Assembly: GCA_030453435.1 (NCBI GenBank)
Contig: JAKDKI010000019.1
Coordinates: forward strand, 1 to 15,256
Origin: Kocuria sp.
Lineage (GTDB): Bacteria > Actinomycetota > Actinomycetes > Actinomycetales > Micrococcaceae
Length of the DNA stretch: 15,256 nucleotides
Direction of reading: 5' to 3'
Below are positions 9,249-15,256 of the stretch, one piece after another. A program made the position numbers and the translations under genes. The stretch's first letter is position 1, and each line of letters opens with the position of its first letter. The notes below the pieces were generated by a model, which made no database searches, had not been told where the DNA came from, and worked only from the letters and a program-made list of their open reading frames with translations.

Positions 9249-10298
9249 TCAGAATCCCAACCGGGACAGTTGCTTGGGGTCACGTTGCCATTCCTTGGCG
9301 ACCTTCACGTGCAGATCCAGGTACACCTTGGTCCCCAGAAGAGCTTCGATCTGGGTGCGGGCCTTGGTCCCGATCTCCCGCAGGCGCGAGCCGCCCTTAC
9401 CGATCACGATGGCTTTCTGGGACGGGCGTTCAACGAACAGGCTCGCGTGAACGTCCAACATGGGGTTATTCGCCGAGCGACCTTCGCGTTCGCTGGCCTC
9501 ATCCACCACCACGGCCAACGAGTGGGGCAGCTCATCCCGGACGCCCTCGAGCGCGGCCTCGCGGATGAGCTCGGCCATCATGGTGATTTCCGGTTCGTCC
9601 GTCAGCTCACCGTCCGGATACAGCGCCGGGGATTCCGGCATGAGACGTACGAGCAGCGCCGCGAGTTCCTCCACCTGGAAGCCGTCTTTGGCGCTCACAG
9701 GAATGACGTCGCTCCAACCGGCCTCGGATTGCGCGGAACGCGCGTTCTCGTTCACGGAGGCGACATTCGACGACGACGCCGCGCGGCGGCGGCGTCGTTG
9801 CTCCCGCTGGGCTTGTTCCTCGGACATGACCTCGCGACCGAGTTCTGTGACGGCAATCAGTTGCTCGGCCAGCCTGTCGCGCGGCACAGAATCCGCCTTG
9901 GTCACAATGGCGACCACGGGATTACGGCCGGCAGCCGCGGCTACCTGCTGCGCGATGTAGCGGTCGCCCGGGCCAACCTTCTGGTCGGCGGGGACGCAGA
10001 AACCGATCACGTCCACCTCGCCCAGGGTCTCTGCCACCACGTCATTGAGGCGCTGGCCCAGTAGGGTGCGGGGCCGGTGCAGGCCCGGTGTGTCCACCAG
10101 GATCAGTTGGCCGTCCTTGCGGTGGACGATACCCCGGATGGTGTGGCGTGTGGTCTGGGGCCGGTTGGAGGTGATGGCCACCTTGCGCCCCACCAGCGCA
10201 TTGGTCAGGGTGGACTTGCCCACGTTGGGTCGGCCCACGAACACGGCGAAGCCCGCGCGAAACTGCTGCCCGGGGGTGTCCTGATGATTTTCAGACAT
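9249..10298 (-). CDS. era: GTPase Era (16S rRNA-binding ribosome assembly factor), with an unusual insert
   Basis: Binds the 3' end of 16S rRNA and helps mature the 30S subunit. Residues are numbered from the upstream ATG at 10304 (351 aa). G motifs are all present: GRPNVGKST (G1, 24-32), TTRHTIRG (G2), DTPGLHRP (G3, 71-78), TKAD (G4, 135-138, in place of NKxD), SAK (G5, 204-206). The C-terminal KH domain has IVIGKGGSRLREIG (299-312) and ends RLGF. Between G4 and G5 there is a hydrophilic insert (about 157-196) with six consecutive arginines and Ala/Ser/Asn-rich sequence, which explains a length above the usual 300 or so. I choose the second ATG, at 10298, since AAAGGA is 7 nt before it but only 1 nt before the first. 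It follows ybeY by 32 nt. Confidence 0.95.
   Translation of the reverse strand: MSENHQDTPGQQFRAGFAVFVGRPNVGKSTLTNALVGRKVAITSNRPQTTRHTIRGIVHRKDGQLILVDTPGLHRPRTLLGQRLNDVVAETLGEVDVIGFCVPADQKVGPGDRYIAQQVAAAAGRNPVVAIVTKADSVPRDRLAEQLIAVTELGREVMSEEQAQREQRRRRRAASSSNVASVNENARSAQSEAGWSDVIPVSAKDGFQVEELAALLVRLMPESPALYPDGELTDEPEITMMAELIREAALEGVRDELPHSLAVVVDEASEREGRSANNPMLDVHASLFVERPSQKAIVIGKGGSRLREIGTKARTQIEALLGTKVYLDLHVKVAKEWQRDPKQLSRLGF
9771..9800. repeat. 12-bp inverted repeat inside the era insert
   Basis: CGACGACGCCGC (9771-9782) pairs with GCGGCGTCGTTG (9789-9800) with one G-U pair around a 6-nt loop. It codes for the Arg-run/Ala-Ser-Ser part of the insert in Era, so the arginine run and the hairpin are the same sequence feature. 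Confidence 0.55.
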
Positions 10299-10330
10299 GT
10301 CCATGTCCTTTCAGAAAGATTTCGGCGGGG

Positions 10331-10837
10331 TCACTTCATGGTTTCGACGGGAGCGCCGCGCCCCAAGAACTCTTCGAGCAGACCCCGCTGCAGGGTGAAC
10401 ATGGCTTCCCGCTCGGACTCCTCCACATGATCGTGTCCGAGCAGATGGAGCATCCCGTGGGCGGTGAGCAGACACAACTCGTCCTGAGTGCTGTGACCGG
10501 CCGCGTCCGCTTGCCGCTGGGCCACGGGAGGACACAACACAATGTCGCCCAGGATTCCGAGGCTCAAATCATCCTCGGTTCCAGCGCGGAGTTCATCCAT
10601 GGGAAAGGACATCACATCGGTGGGCCCCGGCAGATCCAACCACTGCACGTGCAGTTCGGCCATTTGATCCTCGTCCACCACTGAAATGGAAAGTTCCGTA
10701 TCCGGGTGAATGTGCCAACGCTTGAAGGCGAGGTCGGCCAACGCGGTCAGCTGGCCGGGATCCACCGCGCGGTAGGCCTCGGGGTACGTGGCTTGTTCTT
10801 CCGGGGACCCCCACGGCGTGTCGATCGATACGCTCAT
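10331..10837 (-). CDS. ybeY: endoribonuclease YbeY (rRNA maturation RNase)
   Basis: A small zinc-dependent single-strand endoribonuclease needed for 16S 3'-end maturation and 70S quality control. The 168-aa protein carries the signature HGMLHLLGHDH, i.e. the zinc ligands His127, His131 and His137 of H-x3-H-x5-H. Upstream are LPGPTDVMSFPMDE (69-82) and LGDIVLCP (96-103), also typical. The ATG at 10837 overlaps the phoH stop by 4 nt (ATGA), so translation is probably coupled. In many actinobacteria a CBS-domain CorC-like gene sits between ybeY and era; here era follows directly after 32 nt. Confidence 0.95.
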   Translation of the reverse strand: MSVSIDTPWGSPEEQATYPEAYRAVDPGQLTALADLAFKRWHIHPDTELSISVVDEDQMAELHVQWLDLPGPTDVMSFPMDELRAGTEDDLSLGILGDIVLCPPVAQRQADAAGHSTQDELCLLTAHGMLHLLGHDHVEESEREAMFTLQRGLLEEFLGRGAPVETMK

Positions 10838-11925
10838 GACTGCTCATCGCGCTGTTCGGCCGGGGCAGAGGCCGCGGCCCGGCGTTCGTCCTTACGGCGG
10901 CGCCGTTCGTTGCGATGCCGGTTGGTCGTATCGAACTGGTCGTAGGCCGCGACGATCTCCCCCACCAGTTCGTGGCGCACCACGTCCTGGGCGGTGAGCT
11001 CGCAGAAGGCGATGTCGTCAATGTGCTGCAACACGTGTTGCACCTGACGGAGACCCGAAGACGTACTGCCCGGGAGATCCACCTGCGTGACGTCGCCCGT
11101 GACCACGATGCGTGACCCGAAGCCCAGGCGCGTGAGGAACATCTTCATCTGTTCCGGGGTGGTGTTCTGGGCCTCGTCCAAAATGACGAACGCGTCGTTG
11201 AGGGTGCGGCCACGCATGTAGGCCAGGGGCGCCACCTCAATGGTGCCCGCTTCCATCAGGCGCGGAATGGACTCCGGGTCCATCATGTCGTGCAAAGCGT
11301 CGTACAACGGACGCAAGTAGGGGTCGATCTTGTCGTTGAGCGAACCCGGCAAGAACCCCAGTCGTTCCCCGGCCTCGACGGCGGGTCGCGTGAGAATGAT
11401 GCGGCTGACCTCTTTGGACTGCAGGGCCCGAACCGCCTTGGCCATGGCCAGGTACGTCTTACCGGTACCTGCCGGTCCCACACCGAACACCACGGTGTGC
11501 TCATCAATGGCATCCACATAGTGCTTCTGGTTGACGGTCTTGGGGCGGATGGTCTTACCCCGCGTCGACAGGATGCCCGTGGCCAAGGCACTGGCGGGGC
11601 GCATTCCCTCCGCTTCGCGCAGCATGCGGGTCACACGCATCACGGTTCGTTCCGTGATCTCGGTGCCGCGCTGTGCCAGCACCACGAGTTCTTCAAGCAA
11701 CGCCGCGGCGGAACGGGCAGCGTCAACGGGTCCTTCGAACGCCACGTCAACGTCGCGAACGGTGATCCGCACGGTCGGGTAGTTCTGTTCCAGCAGACGC
11801 AAGGTGGTGTCCGCCTGGCCGAGCGCTCGCAGTGCCGTGTCCCGGTCGGGCAGGTGCACCACAACTCGGGTGTGGCCTTCGTGGTCTTGGGGGTGTGATT
11901 CGACCCCGGATACATGATCAGTCAT
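10834..11925 (-). CDS. phoH: PhoH family ATPase
   Basis: A cytosolic P-loop ATPase of the PhoH/RNase-helicase-linked family, encoded next to YbeY and thought to act in RNA metabolism. From ATG 11925 it has 363 aa. Walker A GPAGTGKT is at about 150-157 and Walker B VILDEAQNTT has Asp250/Glu251. The motifs RPAVEAGERLGFLPGS, PLAYMRGRTLNDAFV and VTGDVTQVDLPG are all intact. The C-terminal 35 residues are charged (RHRNERRRRKDERRAA). The frame stays open upstream to 12042 but I reject that extension: it does not resemble the family, and a TAGGCT -10 box ends 8 nt before ATG 11925, fitting a leaderless start. It leads the phoH-ybeY-era unit and is divergent from the lipoprotein gene. Confidence 0.94.
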   Translation of the reverse strand: MTDHVSGVESHPQDHEGHTRVVVHLPDRDTALRALGQADTTLRLLEQNYPTVRITVRDVDVAFEGPVDAARSAAALLEELVVLAQRGTEITERTVMRVTRMLREAEGMRPASALATGILSTRGKTIRPKTVNQKHYVDAIDEHTVVFGVGPAGTGKTYLAMAKAVRALQSKEVSRIILTRPAVEAGERLGFLPGSLNDKIDPYLRPLYDALHDMMDPESIPRLMEAGTIEVAPLAYMRGRTLNDAFVILDEAQNTTPEQMKMFLTRLGFGSRIVVTGDVTQVDLPGSTSSGLRQVQHVLQHIDDIAFCELTAQDVVRHELVGEIVAAYDQFDTTNRHRNERRRRKDERRAAASAPAEQRDEQS

Positions 11926-11933
11926 TAGGGACC

Positions 11934-11939
11934 AGCCTA
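11934..11939 (-). promoter_or_regulatory. candidate -10 box for phoH-ybeY-era (leaderless)
   Basis: On the minus strand TAGGCT fits TANNNT and ends 8 nt before the phoH ATG. There is no Shine-Dalgarno before that ATG. The -35 region (TCAACC/ATCAAC) is weak. Confidence 0.45.
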
Positions 11940-11990
11940 CCGCTCGTTGTGTTGCAGGTTGATAACGGTTTCGCCTGTGGCCCAGATCGG

Positions 11991-12005
11991 GGTTCATGGT
12001 GAACC
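11991..12005. promoter_or_regulatory. operator-like inverted repeat in the phoH/lipoprotein divergent region
   Basis: GGTTCA-TGG-TGAACC is a perfect 6-bp dyad with a 3-nt centre. It lies 11 nt ahead of a TATCTT -10-like box (12017-12022) on the plus strand, overlapping where the -35 would be. It is about 50 nt upstream of the phoH -10. A repressor or activator site is inferred, with no known factor. Confidence 0.35.
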
Positions 12006-12016
12006 TGAACTGTGGG

Positions 12017-12022
12017 TATCTT
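12017..12022 (+). promoter_or_regulatory. candidate -10 box for the GerMN lipoprotein gene
   Basis: TATCTT fits TANNNT and would give a 5' UTR of about 80 nt. No good -35 was found; the dyad at 11991-12005 occupies that position. Confidence 0.25.
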
Positions 12023-12111
12023 GTTTCACCGGTACCAAACACACACGTTCTGCATGCCCATCAACAATCGGTGCAGACACCAACGACAGCTCATACCGGG
12101 GTGGTGAACTC

Positions 12112-13035
12112 ATGAACACAAGGCATCACTGTGCCCGGAGGCCGCTCACGGCACTCTCGGTAGGACTGGTCGTGGCCATGGGTCTCACGGCGTGTGGCTC
12201 GGCATCGGACCGTGCCACCAACGCCTCGAGTACCGCCCCGAGGATCGCTTCCGCCCCCATGGGCACGGACAACGCCTACGAGGGGGTCGCCACCGAGCAG
12301 ACGCCCGTCTACTGGGCCGGAACCGGTGACCAGTCTGAGTACCTGTTCCGTGAATTCCGCACTCCTGGTGCTACCGACACCGCTGACCCCGTGGCCGAGG
12401 CCGTGGTCATGATGACCACGCTCGAACCACTCGACCAGGACTATCGGTCACTGTGGACGGGCGTCGAGTCCGTCGGTACGTCCGTGTCTCCCGACGGCAC
12501 TATCACCGTGGACCTGCCCGCCACCGCATTCGCGAGCAGGCTTTCTGCCGAGAACGCTGAGTTGGCCCTTCAACAGCTCGTCTACACGGTCTCCGCTGCC
12601 GCCGTGACCGCGGGCCTCCTGGACGCGGCAACGGCCAAGGAAGTGCGCGTCCTGGTGGACGGGCAATCCGAGTACAAAGCTTTCGGTTCCGTGGACATTA
12701 ACGAACCCATTGCCCGTGATGCGTCATTGGCGTCACCGGTGTGGTTGATCGATCCGCAGACGGGAACGAAGTCCGGCACACCCCTGACGGTGTTCGGCCG
12801 GGTGCTACCGGATTTCGCGTCCGCACGATGGGAAGTCATCCCCCGGGGCGAGGACGATCCTCTGGAATCCGGAGACGTCACCGAAGAAACAGGGTCTCCG
12901 ACCTCTACGGCGGGCACGGAGTTCAGGATTCCCGTGGACGTTCCCGCAGGCGATTACACCGTCCGTGTTGCCGGAACGAACGAGGATGGTCAAAAAATCG
13001 AGGACGATCATCCCGTCACGGTGGTCGAGGACTGA
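12112..13035 (+). CDS. GerMN and Gmad2 domain lipoprotein
   Basis: A 307-aa predicted lipoprotein. The N-terminus MNTRHHCARRPLTALSVGLV has a basic n-region and a hydrophobic core ending in the lipobox LTAC, giving Cys28 as the lipidated residue. A Ser/Thr/Ala-rich tether follows. Residues about 65-190 resemble a GerMN domain (VYWAGTGDQSEYLFREFR, then ITVDLPATAFASRL, LQQLVYTVSAAA, VRVLVDGQ). Residues about 205-305 resemble Gmad2, an immunoglobulin-like beta domain (PVWLIDPQTGTKSGTPLTVFG ending VPAGDYTVRVAGTNEDG...HPVTVVED). Both domains are named from spore-germination proteins but occur in non-sporulating bacteria, so an envelope-binding role is inferred. Start ATG 12112 is preferred to the upstream open frame because it gives the signal peptide and has GGGGTGG ahead. 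It is the only plus-strand gene between phoH and rsmE. Confidence 0.85.
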   Translation: MNTRHHCARRPLTALSVGLVVAMGLTACGSASDRATNASSTAPRIASAPMGTDNAYEGVATEQTPVYWAGTGDQSEYLFREFRTPGATDTADPVAEAVVMMTTLEPLDQDYRSLWTGVESVGTSVSPDGTITVDLPATAFASRLSAENAELALQQLVYTVSAAAVTAGLLDAATAKEVRVLVDGQSEYKAFGSVDINEPIARDASLASPVWLIDPQTGTKSGTPLTVFGRVLPDFASARWEVIPRGEDDPLESGDVTEETGSPTSTAGTEFRIPVDVPAGDYTVRVAGTNEDGQKIEDDHPVTVVED

Positions 13036-13120
13036 ACCGCCCAGCGTCCGCCCCGGGGCGCAACCGTGTGGACCGCACCCTGAGAACCGGCGGGATCGGA
13101 TCGAACGATCGACCGAGGGG

Positions 13121-13882
13121 CTAGGCCCAACGCCCCGTTACAGCACAGAGTGCCGCCAATGCGGCCGGCCCGGCTGTGGAGGCACGCATGACTTCGTGGC
13201 CGAGCTTGAGGGGACGCGCCCCCGCCGCGATGAATCGTTCGAGTTCCTGTTCGCTGATCCCGCCCTCGGGGCCAACGATCAATCCGATCGACCCGGAATC
13301 GCTCAGTTCGCCGGAGGGCAGTCCGCCCCAGGAGAAGTCTGAGGACTCGTGCAGAACGAACCACCGACTTGAAGACGACCGTTGAATCAATGAGGCCAGA
13401 CCGTTGGAGTTGACGTGCTCCCCCAGTTCCGGCCAGCGGGCACGGCGGGACTGTTTGGCCGCTGCCGTCATCGTGGACTGCCATTTGGCCAGGGTCTTGG
13501 CGGCACGATCGGGCTTGAGCCGCACAATACTGCGCTCGGCCTGCCACGGGACCACACGGTCCACGCCCAGCTCGGTCGCGCTTTCGGCCGCCTGTAAATC
13601 GCGGTCTCCCTTTGCCAGCGCCTGAACCAGAATGAACTCGGTAGCGGGTGCGGGTTCGTGCGTCACGGAAGCCACCCGCACGGTCATGGTGTCTTTGTCA
13701 CCATGCAAGAATTCGCACGAAGCCCGAGTCCCGGCCCCGTCCACCAGATCTAGAGTCTCCCCCGTCCGCAGCCTGCGTACGGTCACGGCGTGGCGCGCCT
13801 CAGCGCCGGTGAGGATAAATTCCTCACCGGCGCTTGCGGTGCTCAGCTCACCGGGATCGGCGAAGAAGACCGGATCCGTCAC
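13121..13882 (-). CDS. rsmE: 16S rRNA (uracil-1498-N3)-methyltransferase RsmE
   Basis: A SPOUT-class, SAM-dependent methyltransferase that makes m3U1498 in 16S rRNA. The 253-aa protein has an N-terminal PUA-like domain ([24 protein letters not shown]) and then the SPOUT part. Typical motifs are [47 protein letters not shown], the knot motif [10 protein letters not shown] (GPEGG at 204-208) and [17 protein letters not shown] near the end. The family motif LGxxILRxETA is present as [11 protein letters not shown], as often in actinobacteria. GTG 13882 overlaps the dnaJ stop by 4 nt (GTGA), and with no Shine-Dalgarno ahead this suggests coupled re-initiation. It converges with the lipoprotein gene, 85 nt apart. 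Confidence 0.95.
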   Translation of the reverse strand: MTDPVFFADPGELSTASAGEEFILTGAEARHAVTVRRLRTGETLDLVDGAGTRASCEFLHGDKDTMTVRVASVTHEPAPATEFILVQALAKGDRDLQAAESATELGVDRVVPWQAERSIVRLKPDRAAKTLAKWQSTMTAAAKQSRRARWPELGEHVNSNGLASLIQRSSSSRWFVLHESSDFSWGGLPSGELSDSGSIGLIVGPEGGISEQELERFIAAGARPLKLGHEVMRASTAGPAALAALCAVTGRWA

Positions 13883-15021
13883 AGATCGTTGAACCGATCC
13901 TTGAGTCGGGAGAAGAAGCCACCGGAGGACGGCGTGTTCATGGTGGTCGCATCCGAACGGCGTTCACCGCGCAGTTCGGCCAACTGCTCGAGCAACTCAC
14001 GCTGCTCGGAATTGAGATCCTGCGGAGTTTCCACCTCGATGTGCACCTGAAGGTCACCGCGGCCCTTGCCGCGCAGGTGGGTTACACCGAGGTCCTCAAG
14101 CGTCACGGTGGCACCGGATTGGGTGCCCGCAGCAACGTCCACGTCGCGAGCGCCGTCGAACGTGTCGAGCTGGACCGTGGTGCCCAGGCCGGCCGAGGTC
14201 ATGGGAATGCGGATGCGCGCGTGCAGATCGTCGCCTTCGCGGTGGAAGGTGGGGTCGGGATCGACCTTCAGCTCCACGTACAGGTCACCGTTGGGTCCGC
14301 CAGCGGTGCCGGCCTCGCCCTGACCCGACAGGCGGATGCGGTTACCGGACTGGATGCCAGCGGGGATCTTGATGGTCAGCGGGCGGCGATCCCGCACGCG
14401 GCCCTCGCCGTAGCACTCGTGACACGGGTTCTCGATCACGGTGCCGAAGCCATTACACGACGCACACGGTGCTTGCGTCGTGACCACACCGAGGATCGAC
14501 TGCTTCTGGTACTGCATGTGACCGGAGCCGCGGCACATGGAACACGTGGTGGGGCTGGTGCCGGGCTGGCAGCACGAACCCTGACAGGTGGGGCACACGA
14601 CCGCGGTGTCCACGGTGATGTCCTTCTCCACGCCGAACACGGCGTCCTTGAGGGAGATCCGCACGTTGATGAGCGCGTCCTGACCCTGCCGGGTACGCGA
14701 CTGGGGGCCACGTTGGCCGGCGGTACCCGCGCCCTGGAAGAACGTTTCGAAAATGTCCGCGAAGCCGAAGCCCGAGCCGGGGAAACCCCCGCCGAAGCCG
14801 GTGTCGGTTCCGTTCTCGTTACCCGTGGCGTCATAGACGCGGCGCTTCTCGGGGTCGGCCAGAACATCATTGGCGTGGGAGACACGCTTGAATTCTTCGG
14901 CCGCCTCCGGGGAGGGATTCACATCCGGGTGGAGTTTGCGGGCCTTCTTGCGGTAGGCGCGCTTGATCTCTTCCGGGCTGGCATCCCGGGTCACGCCCAG
15001 GGTTTCGTAGTGATCGCTCAC
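13879..15021 (-). CDS. dnaJ: molecular chaperone DnaJ (DnaJ2 type, hrcA-linked)
   Basis: Hsp40 co-chaperone that delivers unfolded proteins to DnaK and stimulates its ATPase. The J domain is residues 1-66 with the invariant HPD at 31-33. A Gly/Phe-rich region (about 71-100) follows. The zinc-finger region has four CxxC pairs: Cys143/146 (CPTCQGSC), 160/163 (CSMCRGSG), 186/189 (CASCNGFG) and 200/203 (CHECYGEG). The first repeat ends in Cys instead of the usual Gly, but all eight zinc ligands remain. The C-terminal substrate-binding domains (about 215-345) are complete. Start is GTG at 15021; a 10-bp palindrome GAATCGATTC lies at 15026-15035 and the Shine-Dalgarno (AAGAAG) is weak and far. It lies 73 nt after hrcA, and its linkage to hrcA rather than dnaK marks it as the second actinobacterial DnaJ. 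Confidence 0.96.
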   Translation of the reverse strand: MSDHYETLGVTRDASPEEIKRAYRKKARKLHPDVNPSPEAAEEFKRVSHANDVLADPEKRRVYDATGNENGTDTGFGGGFPGSGFGFADIFETFFQGAGTAGQRGPQSRTRQGQDALINVRISLKDAVFGVEKDITVDTAVVCPTCQGSCCQPGTSPTTCSMCRGSGHMQYQKQSILGVVTTQAPCASCNGFGTVIENPCHECYGEGRVRDRRPLTIKIPAGIQSGNRIRLSGQGEAGTAGGPNGDLYVELKVDPDPTFHREGDDLHARIRIPMTSAGLGTTVQLDTFDGARDVDVAAGTQSGATVTLEDLGVTHLRGKGRGDLQVHIEVETPQDLNSEQRELLEQLAELRGERRSDATTMNTPSSGGFFSRLKDRFNDL

Positions 15022-15094
15022 GATGGAATCGATTCTTCTTTCGTCAGTGTGTGTTTCTCAACGCGGATGGGGAACGGCGCCTCAACGGGCGCAG

Positions 15095-15256
15095 CTACTC
15101 CCCCAGCGTGTGGGACAAATAGCGCGCCACGGCTCGGACGGCCGCCATGGTGGAGGGGTAATCCATACGGGTGGGACCCACCACGCCCAGTTTGGACACG
15201 GATTCTGGGCCGTAACCGGTTGCCACCACGGAAGTTTCCGCGAGCGGATCGTCCGT
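15095..15256 (-). CDS. hrcA: heat-inducible transcription repressor HrcA, C-terminal end (gene runs off the window)
   Basis: The last 53 codons are visible, in frame to a TAG stop at 15097-15095. The sequence reads [25 protein letters not shown] and then [20 protein letters not shown]. GxxGPTRMDYxxxxxxVxxVxxxL is the diagnostic C-terminus of HrcA. HrcA dimers bind CIRCE operators and repress groE/dnaK-type heat-shock genes; no CIRCE sequence is found in this window. The N-terminal winged helix is outside. The position directly upstream of dnaJ supports the call. Confidence 0.92.
   Translation of the reverse strand, partial: TDDPLAETSVVATGYGPESVSKLGVVGPTRMDYPSTMAAVRAVARYLSHTLGE

Noticed and set aside
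9246..10064. Plus-strand open frame of 272 codons antisense to era
   Set aside because: Fully overlapped by a clear era gene; no motif and no ribosome-binding site. It is an artefact of GC-rich codon usage.
11926..12042. 39-codon N-terminal extension of phoH to an upstream start
   Set aside because: The extension does not look like PhoH, would cover the TAGGCT box and the 11991-12005 dyad, and ATG 11925 gives a normal family length.
11947..12111. 55-codon N-terminal extension of the lipoprotein gene
   Set aside because: It would bury the signal peptide and lipobox; ATG 12112 has a GGGGTGG ribosome-binding site and gives a standard lipoprotein N-terminus.
13049..13060. 12-bp palindrome CGCCCCGGGGCG between the lipoprotein gene and rsmE
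   Set aside because: Self-complementary with no loop, so it makes a poor hairpin; in GC-rich sequence such a run is not surprising. A weak GGGGC/GCCCC stem (13117-13136) overlapping the rsmE stop was also not strong enough to call a terminator.
14572..14596. Damaged first zinc repeat in DnaJ (CPTCQGSC rather than CxxCxGxG)
   Set aside because: All zinc-binding cysteines are kept and only the trailing Gly differs, so function should be intact; there is no frameshift.
15022..15094. Possible CIRCE operator near hrcA/dnaJ
   Set aside because: No TTAGCACTC-N9-GAGTGCTAA-like sequence is present; only the short palindrome GAATCGATTC (15026-15035) is seen.

Overview
The window is a high-GC chromosomal segment from an actinobacterium, most likely a member of the Micrococcaceae (Arthrobacter/Kocuria-like). 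Three things point there. The gene block hrcA-dnaJ-rsmE-phoH-ybeY-era-recO-uppS is an actinobacterial housekeeping cluster. A DUF3043 membrane protein and an actinobacterial-type long LeuA are present. GTG starts are common, and several starts look leaderless, with TANNNT -10 boxes 6-8 nt upstream. This taxonomic call is inference from gene order and protein style, not from a database search.

Layout. At the left edge (1-289) is the 5' part of an A-type Fe-S carrier (ErpA/HesB). It is followed by an M20 metallopeptidase on the minus strand, then a divergently transcribed DUF3043 membrane protein (plus strand) that ends in a 14-bp hairpin shared with the convergent pyrD. All genes from 15256 down to 2571 lie on the minus strand except one lipoprotein gene. 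In transcription order they are hrcA (partial), dnaJ, rsmE; then phoH, ybeY, era; then an LCP (LytR-CpsA-Psr) protein; then leuA with a long structured leader; then recO, uppS and pyrD. Between the phoH start and rsmE a divergent plus-strand gene encodes a GerMN/Gmad2 lipoprotein.

Function. The right half is a stress, translation and ribosome-biogenesis block: HrcA repressor, DnaJ co-chaperone, RsmE 16S methyltransferase, PhoH ATPase, YbeY endoribonuclease and Era GTPase. The middle adds cell-envelope assembly (LCP ligase, UppS polyprenyl diphosphate synthase), recombinational repair (RecO) and leucine biosynthesis (LeuA). The left part holds pyrimidine synthesis (PyrD), a peptidase and Fe-S maturation. 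dnaJ-rsmE and phoH-ybeY overlap by 4 nt (stop and start codons interleaved); recO-uppS are 20 nt apart.

The most interesting non-coding element is the leuA leader (about 7201-7348). It has a -10 box placed for a leaderless start, a 19-codon ORF with three consecutive Leu codons, a perfect 10-bp hairpin whose left arm sits just after those codons, a possible pseudoknot, and an alternative pairing of the same left arm with the leuA Shine-Dalgarno. This matches the kind of element described for actinobacterial leuA (the 'LEU element'). No mobile elements, tRNA or rRNA genes, CRISPR arrays or gene-free stretches above 300 bases were seen; the longest gap is the leuA/LCP gap of about 260 bases, which the leader and a hairpin largely fill.
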